A stretch of DNA of 64,000 nucleotides from an uncultured Campylobacter sp. (GTDB lineage Bacteria; Campylobacterota; Campylobacteria; Campylobacterales; Campylobacteraceae), in assembly GCF_947255105.1 (NCBI RefSeq), contig NZ_CAMYFP010000008.1, positions 1 to 64,000 of the forward strand, read 5' to 3'. Of the stretch, positions 1 through 8,252 are shown piece after piece. The notes under the pieces were generated by a model. The model searched no databases. It was not told the DNA's origin and saw only the letters and a program-made list of their open reading frames with translations. The translations under genes and the position numbers were made by a program. Within the stretch, counting starts at the first letter, position 1. Each line of letters starts with the position of its first letter.

Positions 1-41
1 AAAGGAGCTGGACACTCTAAATTTTTACAATCAATTTTCAT
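1..41 (-). CDS. yedF: YedF/TusA-family sulfurtransferase-like protein, N-terminal fragment
   Basis: The window opens inside a minus-strand gene whose first 13 codons read MKIDCKNLECPAP. The Cys-Pro-x-Pro motif a few residues after the start is the signature of the TusA/SirA/YedF fold, and YedF is the variant found beside selD in selenium-using bacteria. An AAGGA ribosome site lies about seven bases before the ATG. The rest of the gene lies outside the window. The selenoprotein FdhA and selA/selB further along support the selenium-linked YedF reading over a plain TusA, but only 13 residues can be seen. Confidence 0.6.
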   Translation of the reverse strand, partial: MKIDCKNLECPAP

Positions 42-108
42 AATTTTTCCTTTTTTATGTCTCTTCAACACTTGAAGCTTAAGTGCAATTTTAGCACAAT
101 AGTATAAA

Positions 109-828
109 TTACTTTACTTTTTTGGTTAAAAAAAGCTCTTTAAATCTTTTGTTTGCAAACTCTTCAATCTCTTTTTGAAGCTCTCTGTAGGCAGCTATTA
201 ACTCCAATGTTCGTGGCAGCAACTTTGTCCCACTACCGCCTTGTTTGGTTAAAAAAAGCTCCTCTTTTAAGTTATCTTCCAAAACTTTAAGATGGCTCCA
301 ACACTTTTTGTAGTTCATATCCAAAATCTCAGAGGCTCTTTTTATACTTCCAACCTCATCAATGGCTTCCAAGATCTCTGTTTTGCCTTTGCCAAAAAGC
401 ATTTTACCATCGACATTTTCTATCCAAATTTTAGTTTTGACAACCATTTTTTTGCTCTTTTTCTCTTTAAAACAGCCAAGCTCACAATACTTCACACCGA
501 TATTAAAGTTTTTAAGCGTCGCTCTAATGGTCTTTGGGCAAACATCTTTAGCCACTTCTAAGCCGTCTTTGCAAAAAATTCTTCTCTTTTCATCCAAGAG
601 TTTTTTAAAGCGCTCATCATAAAGAGCGGCGCTTGCAGTTCCAAGCTCTAACTTTCCAAACTCGCCAAGCTCACAATCAGTAATTTTTACGCCAAGCTTG
701 CTTGCCACCTCGCCAACCTTTAGTGGTGAGATTGCTGTTTTGCTGGCTATCTCAAGGGCATTTTTGCAGCTAATTTTGCCCTCTTTGTCTTTTTTCTCCT
801 CTATAAGCTTGGCAATCTGACTTTCCAT
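109..828 (-). CDS. ModE-like molybdate-responsive regulator with duplicated N-terminal domain
   Basis: 239 residues. The C-terminal half (about residues 130-230) is a ModE/LysR-type winged helix: the run EILEAIDEVGSIKRASEIL is the typical helix-turn-helix, followed by a TKQGGSGTKL wing. The N-terminal half has no molybdate-binding (Mop) domain. It holds two related ~45-residue copies (about 11-58 and 79-121), each with an x-F/S-C-K-x-(A/G)-L-E motif and ending in C-E-L-G-x-F. The gene lies 19 bases downstream of fdhC and 67 bases upstream of yedF, the position of the ModE-like gene in C. jejuni as I recall it. A role in controlling molybdoenzyme or molybdate-uptake genes is inferred from the HTH family and context; what the duplicated domain senses is unknown. 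Confidence 0.75.
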   Translation of the reverse strand: MESQIAKLIEEKKDKEGKISCKNALEIASKTAISPLKVGEVASKLGVKITDCELGEFGKLELGTASAALYDERFKKLLDEKRRIFCKDGLEVAKDVCPKTIRATLKNFNIGVKYCELGCFKEKKSKKMVVKTKIWIENVDGKMLFGKGKTEILEAIDEVGSIKRASEILDMNYKKCWSHLKVLEDNLKEELFLTKQGGSGTKLLPRTLELIAAYRELQKEIEEFANKRFKELFLTKKVK

Positions 829-847
829 AAATTTCTCTTAAATTTGG

Positions 848-1804
848 CTATTTTAAATTTAGATATTGCTTTTCAAATATGGATGGCTTTATTTTGCCCT
901 TTCTAACTAACTCTTGATACCAATAGTGATGAAGTATATAGACCTCTTCTTCCTCTTTGTAGCCTGTGATGATGGAGTGAATTGCCCCTTTTATAGCAAA
1001 AACTGCCATGTAGATATGAACTAGCAAAAAGATAGCACAAACTATGCCAAGTATGTTGTGGATGAGAGCTGCAGCTCTTAAAAGTTCTATCTGACTAATT
1101 CCAAAAAACTCTCTTACAAAAGCTGGTGTGTAGTGATCTAAAAAAAACATCATTGTGCCGCTTATTACCATAATTAGCCCGCCAATAGTGCATACCCAAA
1201 ACCAAGCTTTCTGACCGGCGTTAAATTTGCCTGCTGGAATTGGCTTTTTGTTTTTGGAAAGATAACCGCCTACCATAAACATCCATCTTATATCATAAAC
1301 TCTAGGAAGCATTCTTACAAACCAAAAAGAGAGCATCGGAAAGAGGCTTATGGCAAAAGAGATAGTTGCAAGTCCATGCAAGTTTTTACAGAGCCTTACA
1401 AAAAAGCCACCACCAAAAGTTGCGCCAAACATCATGATAACGCCGGTTGGCACAAGTATAGTCCAAGAGATAGCTGCTATTAGATGGATAATCCTTTCAA
1501 AGGCACTAAATGCATAGACCTTGCCATGGTCGTGTGAAAACTTTTTTGGACCTACGATAATGTAGTGAAGCGCAAATGCCAATATCACGCCAAAAATCCC
1601 AATTGCAGCACCCATTGCAAAGTAGTCGTTGCCTTGCAAATAGACAAACAATTTAGCAAAACCATCACTATAGCTATCGATATTTGTAAAACGACCGCTT
1701 GCCCAAACAGGACTATCTAAATTTAACTTATTTACAAAGTCTTCATTGGTAGCAAAAAGTGTTCCAAACAGCCCAAACAAAAGAAACAAAGCTCTCATAA
1801 TCAA
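848..1804 (-). CDS. fdhC: Formate dehydrogenase cytochrome b subunit (gamma)
   Basis: 318 residues, the usual size for the FdnI/FdhC family. There is an N-terminal signal-like segment, a transmembrane helix near residues 60-85, then the cytochrome b561-like core starting at the KVYAFSAFERIIHLIAAIS segment. Membrane-embedded His residues are suited to bind two b hemes. It anchors the periplasmic FdhA-FdhB dimer and passes electrons from formate to menaquinone. The fdhA and fdhB genes are not next to it but about 25 kb away. Its downstream neighbour is the ModE-like regulator and its upstream neighbour is nspC. The identification is firm; pairing with the distant FdhAB is inferred. Confidence 0.9.
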   Translation of the reverse strand: MIMRALFLLFGLFGTLFATNEDFVNKLNLDSPVWASGRFTNIDSYSDGFAKLFVYLQGNDYFAMGAAIGIFGVILAFALHYIIVGPKKFSHDHGKVYAFSAFERIIHLIAAISWTILVPTGVIMMFGATFGGGFFVRLCKNLHGLATISFAISLFPMLSFWFVRMLPRVYDIRWMFMVGGYLSKNKKPIPAGKFNAGQKAWFWVCTIGGLIMVISGTMMFFLDHYTPAFVREFFGISQIELLRAAALIHNILGIVCAIFLLVHIYMAVFAIKGAIHSIITGYKEEEEVYILHHYWYQELVRKGKIKPSIFEKQYLNLK

Positions 1805-1865
1805 CCTCTCAATCTAAACTTTTAATGAACAATGATAGCACGCTTTATTCAACAAAAAGTTAGTG

Positions 1866-3020
1866 CTAATTTCTACGGCGATACTCCTCATATCCAAACT
1901 CTATTTTTTTTATAACATCTGCGTTTTCATCAACCAAAACTAAATCAGGTAGCTTTATGCCATTAAATGTTGTGTTTTTTACAATGGTGTAGTGAATTTG
2001 ATCTTTAAATATAATCCTATCACCAACTTTTAAAGGCCTATCAAACTTATAATCAGCATCTCCTTCTTCAAGCCCTACAATATCTCCTGCTAGGCAGGTA
2101 TTTCCACCAAATCTATACTCAAACTTAGCGCTTTTTTTCTCACCCACAACAGCTGGACGATAAGGCATAAGTACGGTATCTGGCATGTGAGCTTCAGCTG
2201 AAGTATCCAAAATAGCAATATTTTTCTCATTTTCAACGATGTCTAAAACAGAACTTATCAAGTCCCCACACTCCCAGCCAACCGCCTCGCCAGGCTCTAA
2301 ATAAACATCAACACCAAACTCATCTTTAAACTCTTTTATCAAATTTATAAGAAGTTTTATATCATAACCTTTTTTAGTTATGTGATGTCCACCGCCAAAA
2401 TTTACCCATTTTACCCCATGGATAAACTCGCCAAAATCAGCTTTAAATTTATCCAAAACTTTTTTTAGACTTTGACTGCTTTCTTCACAAAGTGCGTGAA
2501 AATGAAGTCCACTAATGCCATCAAGCAAACTCTTATCCTCTTTTAGAGCTTTTAGCAAATTTGCCTTTGTTGTTCCAAGGCGGCTAAATTTAGCACAAGG
2601 ATTGTAGATATCTTTTGGCGAAAAAGAGCTTTCTGGATTTATCCTAAGACCACACTCTATGCCTTTATCAAGCGCGATTTGTTTAAATTTTGAAATTTGA
2701 TTTGGGCTGTTAAAGACAATGTGATTTGAAATTTGCATAATCTCATCAAAATCTTCATCTTTAAAAGCTGGTGAATAGGTGTGAATTTCGCCATTTTTTA
2801 TAAACTCTTTTGCAAATTTAGCCTCATGTAGTCCGCTGCAAGTTGCTCCCCAAAGGTACTTATCAACATAGGGCATTGCTAAGCTAAATGCAAAACCTTT
2901 TAATGCACAAAGCACTTTTGCCCCACTCTCATCGCCAACACTTTTTAAGATTTCTAAATTGCTAATGAGCTTTGGGAGATAGCAGACATAAGCTGGTGTT
3001 TTGATATCGTTAATGTTCAT
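1866..3020 (-). CDS. nspC: Carboxynorspermidine/carboxyspermidine decarboxylase
   Basis: 384 residues from the ATG at 3020, which has a GGAG ribosome site. A longer frame reaching 3266 only overlaps moaD on the other strand and was not used. It is a fold-III PLP enzyme related to diaminopimelate and ornithine decarboxylases: the PLP lysine is in CALKGFA near residue 40, a glycine-rich phosphate-binding segment (WVNFGGGHH) is near 210, and the substrate Cys is in GGNTCLAGD. It makes norspermidine or spermidine from the carboxylated precursor. It diverges from moaD across a 100-base gap holding both promoters. In C. jejuni nspC also borders the fdh and moa genes. Confidence 0.92.
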   Translation of the reverse strand: MNINDIKTPAYVCYLPKLISNLEILKSVGDESGAKVLCALKGFAFSLAMPYVDKYLWGATCSGLHEAKFAKEFIKNGEIHTYSPAFKDEDFDEIMQISNHIVFNSPNQISKFKQIALDKGIECGLRINPESSFSPKDIYNPCAKFSRLGTTKANLLKALKEDKSLLDGISGLHFHALCEESSQSLKKVLDKFKADFGEFIHGVKWVNFGGGHHITKKGYDIKLLINLIKEFKDEFGVDVYLEPGEAVGWECGDLISSVLDIVENEKNIAILDTSAEAHMPDTVLMPYRPAVVGEKKSAKFEYRFGGNTCLAGDIVGLEEGDADYKFDRPLKVGDRIIFKDQIHYTIVKNTTFNGIKLPDLVLVDENADVIKKIEFGYEEYRRRN

Positions 3021-3120
3021 TTGGCACTCCAGTTTTTTATAAATTATATAGAAAATATCACAAATCTTGCTATGATTTATAAATAATAAGATAGAATTTG
3101 AGGTTAAAAAAGAGGTAGTT

Positions 3121-3342
3121 ATGATAAGAGTTGAATTTTTAGGACCGATTAAAAGAGAGAGTTTAGAGATTGATATCTCAAATTTAAGAGAGTTAAAAGA
3201 GCTTTTTGCCAACGATAAAGAGCTAAAAGAGTGGTTAAAAATCTCATCTGTTGCTATAAATGACACTATTGTTGATAGTCTTGATGTAGGGCTAAAAGAT
3301 GGCGATGTAATCTCTATACTTCCGCCCGTTTGTGGAGGATAA
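3121..3342 (+). CDS. moaD: Molybdopterin synthase sulfur carrier subunit
   Basis: 73 residues with a ubiquitin-like beta-grasp fold, ending in the Gly-Gly tail (PPVCGG) that is adenylated and thiocarboxylated. It donates sulfur to precursor Z (cPMP) as the small subunit of molybdopterin synthase. It starts a three-gene unit moaD-moaE-moeA: the moaE ATG follows its stop by one base and the moaE ribosome site (GGAGG) lies in its last codons. The terminal GG and neighbours make the call secure. Its product serves the molybdoenzyme formate dehydrogenase in this window. Confidence 0.92.
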   Translation: MIRVEFLGPIKRESLEIDISNLRELKELFANDKELKEWLKISSVAINDTIVDSLDVGLKDGDVISILPPVCGG

Positions 3343-3343
3343 G

Positions 3344-3784
3344 ATGGAAATTTATAGTGGTGCTTTAGATGTTACAAAAATTTATGCCTCGTGGTATGAG
3401 CGATACAAAGATAAAAATTGCGGCGCTTTTATCACATTTGCAGGAATAGTAAGAGATGAAGATGGCATAGATGGACTTAGCTTTGATATACACAAACCGC
3501 TTCTTAAAAGTTGGCTTGATGGCTGGCAAGAAAGGCTTAAAAAGATAGATGGATATGCGCTTTTAGCACACTCCAAAGGCGATGTTTTGATCCATGAGTG
3601 CTCATATGTAGCAGCCATAATTACGCCACGAAGAGCCGCTGGACTTAAGCTTTTTGCTGAGTTTGTTGAAGACTTCAAACAAAACGCCCCAATCTGGAAA
3701 TATGACATCATAGAGAAAAAAAGAGTCTATGCAAAGCAGAGATCTCACAAACTACCAAATGCAGGGATACTTAGCGATGATTAA
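3344..3784 (+). CDS. moaE: Molybdopterin synthase catalytic subunit
   Basis: 146 residues from the ATG at 3344, chosen because GGAGG at 3334-3338 sits at the right distance; a GTG at 3332 would add four residues and lose the ribosome site. Family features are present: GAFITFAGIVRDEDG near the start, a basic HSKGDVLIHE segment mid-protein, the conserved active-site lysine region, and WKYDIIEKKR near the C-terminus, a hallmark of MoaE. It forms a heterotetramer with MoaD and converts cPMP to molybdopterin. It overlaps moeA by eight bases, suggesting coupled translation. Confidence 0.93.
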   Translation: MEIYSGALDVTKIYASWYERYKDKNCGAFITFAGIVRDEDGIDGLSFDIHKPLLKSWLDGWQERLKKIDGYALLAHSKGDVLIHECSYVAAIITPRRAAGLKLFAEFVEDFKQNAPIWKYDIIEKKRVYAKQRSHKLPNAGILSDD

Positions 3785-4985
3785 AAAAGATTATGTAAGT
3801 TATGAAACAGCTCTTAATGCACTTTTAAAAAGCACAAAGCCTTGGGATAGAGTAGAGAATGTTGCCATTACCGAGGCACTTGGAAGAGTGCTAGCAAAAG
3901 ATATAGTTGCAAAACAAAACTACCCAAAAAGCCCCATTGCTTCGATGGATGGTTATGCTTGCCGCTATGAAGATATCAAAAACAAAAGATTAAAAATAGT
4001 TGCAAAACTTCCCGCTGGTAGCAACAAAGAGATAGAGGTAGGCAAAAACGAGTGCGTCAAAACCTTTACAGGTTCGCTTCTTTCCAAAAATTGCGACACA
4101 TTGATACCGATAGAAAATGTAGCTCTAAAAGAGATGACAATAGAGATATTAAAGAGCGTAGATAGAGGCTTTGCTGTGCGAGATGTTGGGGAAAGCTATA
4201 AAAAAGATGAGCTACTTTTAAAAAAAGGCACCACTCTTAGCTACTCACAAATCGCCCTTCTAGCAGAGCTTGGCGAGTTTTGTGTAACTGTTTTTGCAAA
4301 ACCAAAGGTTGCTATTTTGGCAACTGGAAGTGAGATAAAAGATCTTGGCGAGCCACTTGAAAATGACGCTCAGATTAGAAGTTCAAACCACATAGCGCTC
4401 TTTTCAATGCTTCGTCTTTTGGGCTGCGAGACCGCTCTTTTGCCCATAGTTAAAGATGAAAAAGAGTTGGTAAAAGAGGCTATTTTAAATGGCTGCAATG
4501 GTAGCGATATCCTAATCACGACTGGCGGAGTTAGTGTTGGGGATTATGACTTTGTAAAAGAGATCTTAGGAGATGGCGAGATGATAGTAAATGGCGTTGC
4601 TATCAAGCCTGGGCGCCATCTAAAAATAGCTAAATTTAACGATAAATTTATCTTTGGACTTCCTGGCTTTCCCTACTCAGCGATGGTTACGGCAACTCTT
4701 TTTATAAGGGAGTTTCTAAATCACATCTTTGGCTTAGGGCAAAACTACAGAATAAGAGCGATAATCGATGAGGATTATGAGAGAAAAAGTCCTTTTTTGG
4801 AGCTTGTTGCCTGCAATCTTTATGTCGATGAAAAGGGTCAAAATAGAGTAAATTTAAGTGGCAAAAAGAGAGGTTCGAGTGCTATTATTAGCAATCTAAA
4901 CAACGATGCTATGTTACTTATGGTGCCAAAAGAGCTTAAGGGATATAAAAGTGGCGATGTTGTGGAAGTTTTAAAGATGCTTTAA
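3777..4985 (+). CDS. moeA: Molybdopterin molybdenumtransferase
   Basis: 402 residues from the ATG at 3777 inside the end of moaE; a longer frame back to 3729 runs through moaE codons and was rejected. It inserts molybdate into adenylylated molybdopterin. The domain order is normal: N-terminal MoeA_N with PKSPIASMDGYA, the MogA-like domain with ILATGSEI near 185 and the TTGGVSVGDYDFV loop near 250, GLPGFPYSAMV, and a C-terminal beta-barrel. It is the last gene of the moaD-moaE-moeA unit. A decayed protease gene starts in its stop codon region. Confidence 0.92.
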   Translation: MIKKDYVSYETALNALLKSTKPWDRVENVAITEALGRVLAKDIVAKQNYPKSPIASMDGYACRYEDIKNKRLKIVAKLPAGSNKEIEVGKNECVKTFTGSLLSKNCDTLIPIENVALKEMTIEILKSVDRGFAVRDVGESYKKDELLLKKGTTLSYSQIALLAELGEFCVTVFAKPKVAILATGSEIKDLGEPLENDAQIRSSNHIALFSMLRLLGCETALLPIVKDEKELVKEAILNGCNGSDILITTGGVSVGDYDFVKEILGDGEMIVNGVAIKPGRHLKIAKFNDKFIFGLPGFPYSAMVTATLFIREFLNHIFGLGQNYRIRAIIDEDYERKSPFLELVACNLYVDEKGQNRVNLSGKKRGSSAIISNLNNDAMLLMVPKELKGYKSGDVVEVLKML

Positions 4986-5445
4986 TGAAAAAAGTTTTTT
5001 ATATATTGAGTTTTTAATAATATTTTTACTCATTCCAGCTCTTTTTATACTGCAAATTTTGCCAAAAAATTATATGTTTTTTGTCCTTTGGCTTGGGAGC
5101 TTATATGCACTTTATCATATAAAAAAAGCAAATTTAAATCTTTTTAAAGGTTTTAAATTTGATGAGTTTAAAGATATTTTTAAAAGATTTTTAATTTTAT
5201 CCATTTTTTTAACTATTTTTACTTTTATTTTTTCAAAAAATAGATATTTGGATTTTAGTAATGCTGCTTTACCCCATTTTATCAGCATTTTTTCAAGAAA
5301 TTATATTTAGAACATTTTTTGCATTAAGATATATTAATTTATTTAAAAATCAAACTCAACCCTACTTTGCTGGGTGGAGCACTCTCTTTATGGAAATTTT
5401 ATCTTCACAATAGGACTTGGGCACTACTTTTACAATGGCTATTAA
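4985..5445 (+). pseudogene. Broken CPBP intramembrane metalloprotease gene
   Basis: No single frame is open, but three frames read together give the parts of a CPBP (CAAX-protease-like) membrane protein. An ATG at 4985 starts a hydrophobic N-terminus that breaks at a five-T run near 5010. The second frame runs through several membrane segments to about 5270. A third frame carries the family motif FFQEIIFR (normally E-E-x-x-x-R), and a fourth stretch ending at 5445 reads YGNFIFTIGLGHYF, the usual C-terminal motif. The catalytic His helix between the last two parts is missing, so there is also a deletion. The family call rests on the two motifs. Confidence 0.65.
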
Positions 5446-5700
5446 TAATATAAACAATGTTATTAATAATCCTTATCTATTTTTATTGTTTTTTAAGCAA
5501 ATATTTTATAAATTACACAGCTATAATTATGATGATACGCACTATCATTATATATTTAAAATAAATTTAGAAGGACTAAAATGCGAAAAAATTATCTTAT
5601 CTTTATAAAGCACTGCCAAATTTTGGTTATATAAAAATATATTCACCATAAACAACAATAAAAAATTTAAAAAATAAAATTTAATAAAAGGTTTAAAGGA
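5446..5700. other. AT-rich spacer before exbB
   Basis: 255 very AT-rich bases between the protease pseudogene and exbB. Short open frames here have no ribosome site and no recognisable content. The promoter for exbB-exbD-tonB must lie here or further upstream; I could not pick one out with confidence because TATA-like strings are everywhere. Confidence 0.4.
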
Positions 5701-6117
5701 ATGGAATTTTTAAAACATTATTTTGAATACGCAATAATGGGTTTGCTCGCATTTATGAGCTTTTTAGTCTTACTTTATACGGTTGAAAGACTTTATTTTT
5801 ATGCAAAAGTTAAATTTAGTGATTATAAAAATGCTGAAGATTTTGAAATCGCTCTGACAAAAAACTTGACTATACTTTACATAATATATTCAAATGCTCC
5901 ATATATTGGGCTTTTAGGAACAGTTGCTGGTATCATGGTAACCTTTTATGAGATGGGTTTAGCAGGAGGAGTTGATGCAAGTGCTGTAATGATCGGTATG
6001 AGTTTAGCCTTAAAAGCAACTGCGCTTGGGCTTTTAGTAGCTATTCCAACACTTATGATATATAACGCTTTTAGTAGAAAAGTAGATGTTTTAATGACAA
6101 GGTATAATAACCGATGA
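5701..6117 (+). CDS. exbB: ExbB proton-channel subunit of a TonB system (MotA/TolQ/ExbB family)
   Basis: 138 residues with three membrane segments (about 10-30, 60-85 and 98-125), the short ExbB form typical of epsilonproteobacteria. The diagnostic stretch APYIGLLGTVAGIMVTFYEM and the following KATALGLLVAIPTLMIYN match the ExbB/TolQ channel helices. With ExbD it uses the proton motive force to drive TonB. Its last four bases overlap exbD (ATGA). No TonB-dependent receptor gene is adjacent, so the transported ligand (iron chelate, heme, nickel or other) cannot be inferred. Confidence 0.9.
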   Translation: MEFLKHYFEYAIMGLLAFMSFLVLLYTVERLYFYAKVKFSDYKNAEDFEIALTKNLTILYIIYSNAPYIGLLGTVAGIMVTFYEMGLAGGVDASAVMIGMSLALKATALGLLVAIPTLMIYNAFSRKVDVLMTRYNNR

Positions 6118-6503
6118 GGCGTTCAAAACTAAAAAAAGACGGACTTAATGTCATTCCGCTGATAGACGTTATGCTTGTGCTTTTGTGTATAGTTTTAAGC
6201 ATATCAACTTTTATAGCTCAAGGAAATATAAATATAGACCTCCCAAAATCAAAAAGTGGCGAAGGCGATCCAAACAAAGAGGTCGTAAATATCATAATAG
6301 ATGCAAATAGCACGATTTATCTTGATGATAAGCCTATTTTAGAAGCTGAGTTTGAAGAATACATGAAAGAAATTGATCCTAAAACTCCAATAGTTTTAAG
6401 AAGTGATAAAGAGGCTAAATTTGAAAGCTTTGTAAAAGTTATAGATATTTTAAAGTTAAAAAAACATGAAAATTTCGCAATCGCAACAGAAACTAGAAAA
6501 TAA
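6114..6503 (+). CDS. exbD: ExbD subunit of a TonB system
   Basis: 129 residues with a short cytoplasmic N-terminus, one membrane helix at about 14-34 carrying the essential Asp in NVIPLIDVMLVLL, and a periplasmic domain. It forms the ExbB-ExbD motor that energises TonB. It overlaps exbB by four bases and tonB by 38 bases, so the three are translated as one unit. Confidence 0.9.
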   Translation: MRRSKLKKDGLNVIPLIDVMLVLLCIVLSISTFIAQGNINIDLPKSKSGEGDPNKEVVNIIIDANSTIYLDDKPILEAEFEEYMKEIDPKTPIVLRSDKEAKFESFVKVIDILKLKKHENFAIATETRK

Positions 6504-7263
6504 CGGCTTTTTAATCGGGGCTTTAATAAGTGCTTTATTTCATGGAGCTTTAATTTACTGGATATTTTTTTATGCACCAAAGCTTAAAACGCAGCCACCT
6601 GTAAATATTACAAAGATCGATTTAAACATCTTTGAAATTGGTGGAGGACCAAATGATGAAGCGCCTACTGAAACGGTTGAACCAGTAGTAGAAGAAGAAA
6701 TAGTTGAGATAAACGAACCAGTCGAGAAAGTCATCGAAGAGGTTGAGGTGGCAGAAGAACCTGAAATTATCAAGCCAGTTGAAGAGGCAATAATAGTCGA
6801 AAAAAAGCCTGAACCTGAACCTAAAAAAGTAGTTAAAAAACCAGCTCCAAAAAAAGTCGAGAAAAAGCCTAAACCCAAACAAGCAAAAAGTGGTGGATTT
6901 AACGCTTATAATCCAAATGCAAATAATGTCGCCTCAAGTGCGATAAATAGCGAAAATACAGCTCAAAGTATAGGTGCTGATGAAAAGCTCAACATTGGAG
7001 CTCAAATCCAAGCAATCATCGCAAAAGAAGCTAAGAAAAACTACCCTATCAGAGCAAAGCGTCTAAGACAAAGAGGAATCTCAACTATTAGTTTTACCTA
7101 TGATACTGATGGAAGCGTGACAAATATAAAAGTTAAAAAATCATCCGGCTATAAAATCCTTGATGATACTGTCATACAAGCTATCAATAGAGTAAAGAAT
7201 AAATTTCCAAAAATAAGTGTAAAAACCAATTTTAATATTCCTGTGAATTTTACACTTAATTAA
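6466..7263 (+). CDS. tonB: TonB energy-transducing protein
   Basis: 265 residues with the classical layout: N-terminal membrane anchor (about 14-35), a long periplasmic spacer rich in Glu, Pro, Lys and Val with EPEPKK/KKPAPKK-type repeats (about 65-145), and a C-terminal TonB domain (about 180-265) with the family run RQRGISTISFTYDTDGSV. It couples the ExbBD motor to outer-membrane receptors. The start at 6466 lies within exbD; a strong hairpin follows at 7293-7320. It is one of possibly several TonB proteins in the genome and receptor specificity is not visible here. Confidence 0.92.
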   Translation: MKISQSQQKLENNGFLIGALISALFHGALIYWIFFYAPKLKTQPPVNITKIDLNIFEIGGGPNDEAPTETVEPVVEEEIVEINEPVEKVIEEVEVAEEPEIIKPVEEAIIVEKKPEPEPKKVVKKPAPKKVEKKPKPKQAKSGGFNAYNPNANNVASSAINSENTAQSIGADEKLNIGAQIQAIIAKEAKKNYPIRAKRLRQRGISTISFTYDTDGSVTNIKVKKSSGYKILDDTVIQAINRVKNKFPKISVKTNFNIPVNFTLN

Positions 7264-7292
7264 ATTAATCTAAATTTTGTTTTACACAAATT

Positions 7293-7320
7293 TTAAACCT
7301 GCTTTAAAAAGTAGGTTTAA
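7293..7320 (+). terminator. Hairpin after tonB
   Basis: An inverted repeat starting TTAAACCTGCTT and ending AAGTAGGTTTAA has one G-T wobble and a short A-rich loop, 30 bases after the tonB stop. The run of T after it is weak. It probably ends the exbB-exbD-tonB transcript. Confidence 0.55.
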
Positions 7321-7455
7321 AATCTCATAAATCTATATGATTTAAAGACTATAAAAGTTAAAAATTTGATAAAGCTTTATAAAAGTAAAAACAATAAAAT
7401 CAATAAATGTATTTTGTAGAATTTAAATATGTAAATTTATGTGTAAAAAAATAAA

Positions 7456-7488
7456 AAAGACTAAATTTAAAAGCTAAATTTAGTCTTT
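7456..7488. terminator. Perfect 14-bp inverted repeat, likely bidirectional terminator
   Basis: AAAGACTAAATTTA and its exact reverse complement are separated by five bases (7470-7474). A-rich sequence before it and T-rich sequence within its arms suit termination from either side: tonB from the left and the remnant gene from the right. Confidence 0.6.
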
Positions 7489-7587
7489 AATATAGCAAAA
7501 CTATTTAATTCTCAAGTGATAAATCTTATGTATAATGTAAAAAAAGTAAGAAAGAGTGGCAAAGGCTTGAAAAGTGTGGTTATATGG

Positions 7588-8091
7588 CTATTTGGTGAGG
7601 AAAATAAAAAGGTAAAGAATGAGAATATTTTTTATATTTTTTTCGTGAAAAGTGACAAGATAGCTTAATCCACCACTTGCTACTATTAAATTTTTACATT
7701 CAAGATTTCCATTATTTGTATAAATTTTAAAAATATCATCATTTTTTACAACATCAAAAACTTCGGTATTTAAATAAATTTTTGGATTTGTAATTTTACT
7801 TTTTAGATAATTTAAAACACTTTTTGAACCAGTTTTGCAAAAAAATTGCGAGTTTTTTACTTTTTCAAATTTTAAAGGTTTGAAAAATTCCAAAACTTCT
7901 AAATAGTTTAATTTTGAAATGATTTGATTTATAAAGTTTTTATCACCAAGATAATACTTTAATAAATCTTTTTTAAAAGAGATATTTTCATTTGTGATAT
8001 TGCATTTTCCTCCACCGCTAATTATTGCCGCGTTATCTTGCAATTGTTTTATTTGATTCTTTTTCTTTTGGTTCCTGTGCTGATATTTCAA
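7588..8091 (-). pseudogene. Remnant of a YhiN/HI0933-family FAD-dependent oxidoreductase
   Basis: About 167 codons are open. The middle is clearly family-like: SGGGKCNITN near residue 25 is the HI0933/YhiN signature, followed later by NLIVASGGLSY, part of the NAD(P)/FAD-binding fold. Intact members are about 400 residues and begin with a GxGxxG dinucleotide motif; here the N-terminus is replaced by unrelated Lys/Gln-rich codons and the C-terminal half is gone after GGLSY, replaced by a hydrophobic tail. It is therefore a fragment with both ends lost. The 160 bases between it and crcB carry no recognisable continuation. Confidence 0.7.
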
Positions 8092-8252
8092 AGCTATTTT
8101 TTTACTCTTGCTCTCTTTTTAGTTTTTCCGAAGCATCAACTACAGCCTGCTTGGCTTTCTAGCTGGCAAGATTTTATAAAAGCACCTATTAAATTCGCCT
8201 TGGTGAACTATACCGACACAATTACAAGCAAAAAATGGCTACAACCAAAACT

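Larger units (their letters stand above)
7264..7587. other. 324-base AT-rich gap between tonB and a flavoprotein remnant
   Basis: Holds two hairpins (7293-7320 and 7456-7488) and otherwise AT-rich sequence. I see no gene in it on either strand. Confidence 0.5.

Noticed and set aside
3021..3266. N-terminal extension of nspC
   Set aside because: The ATG at 3020 has a GGAG site and the normal family start. The extension is antisense to moaD.
5417..5608. 63-codon plus-strand frame after the protease pseudogene
   Set aside because: Starts out of frame within the pseudogene motif and runs through AT-rich sequence; no ribosome site.
6789..6899. Recent tandem duplication in tonB
   Set aside because: The KPEPEPKK-type runs are the normal periplasm-spanning spacer of TonB proteins.
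6620..6900. Long antisense frames and an apparent repeat opposite tonB
   Set aside because: They are shadows of the Glu/Pro/Lys-rich TonB spacer, which is repetitive in codons.
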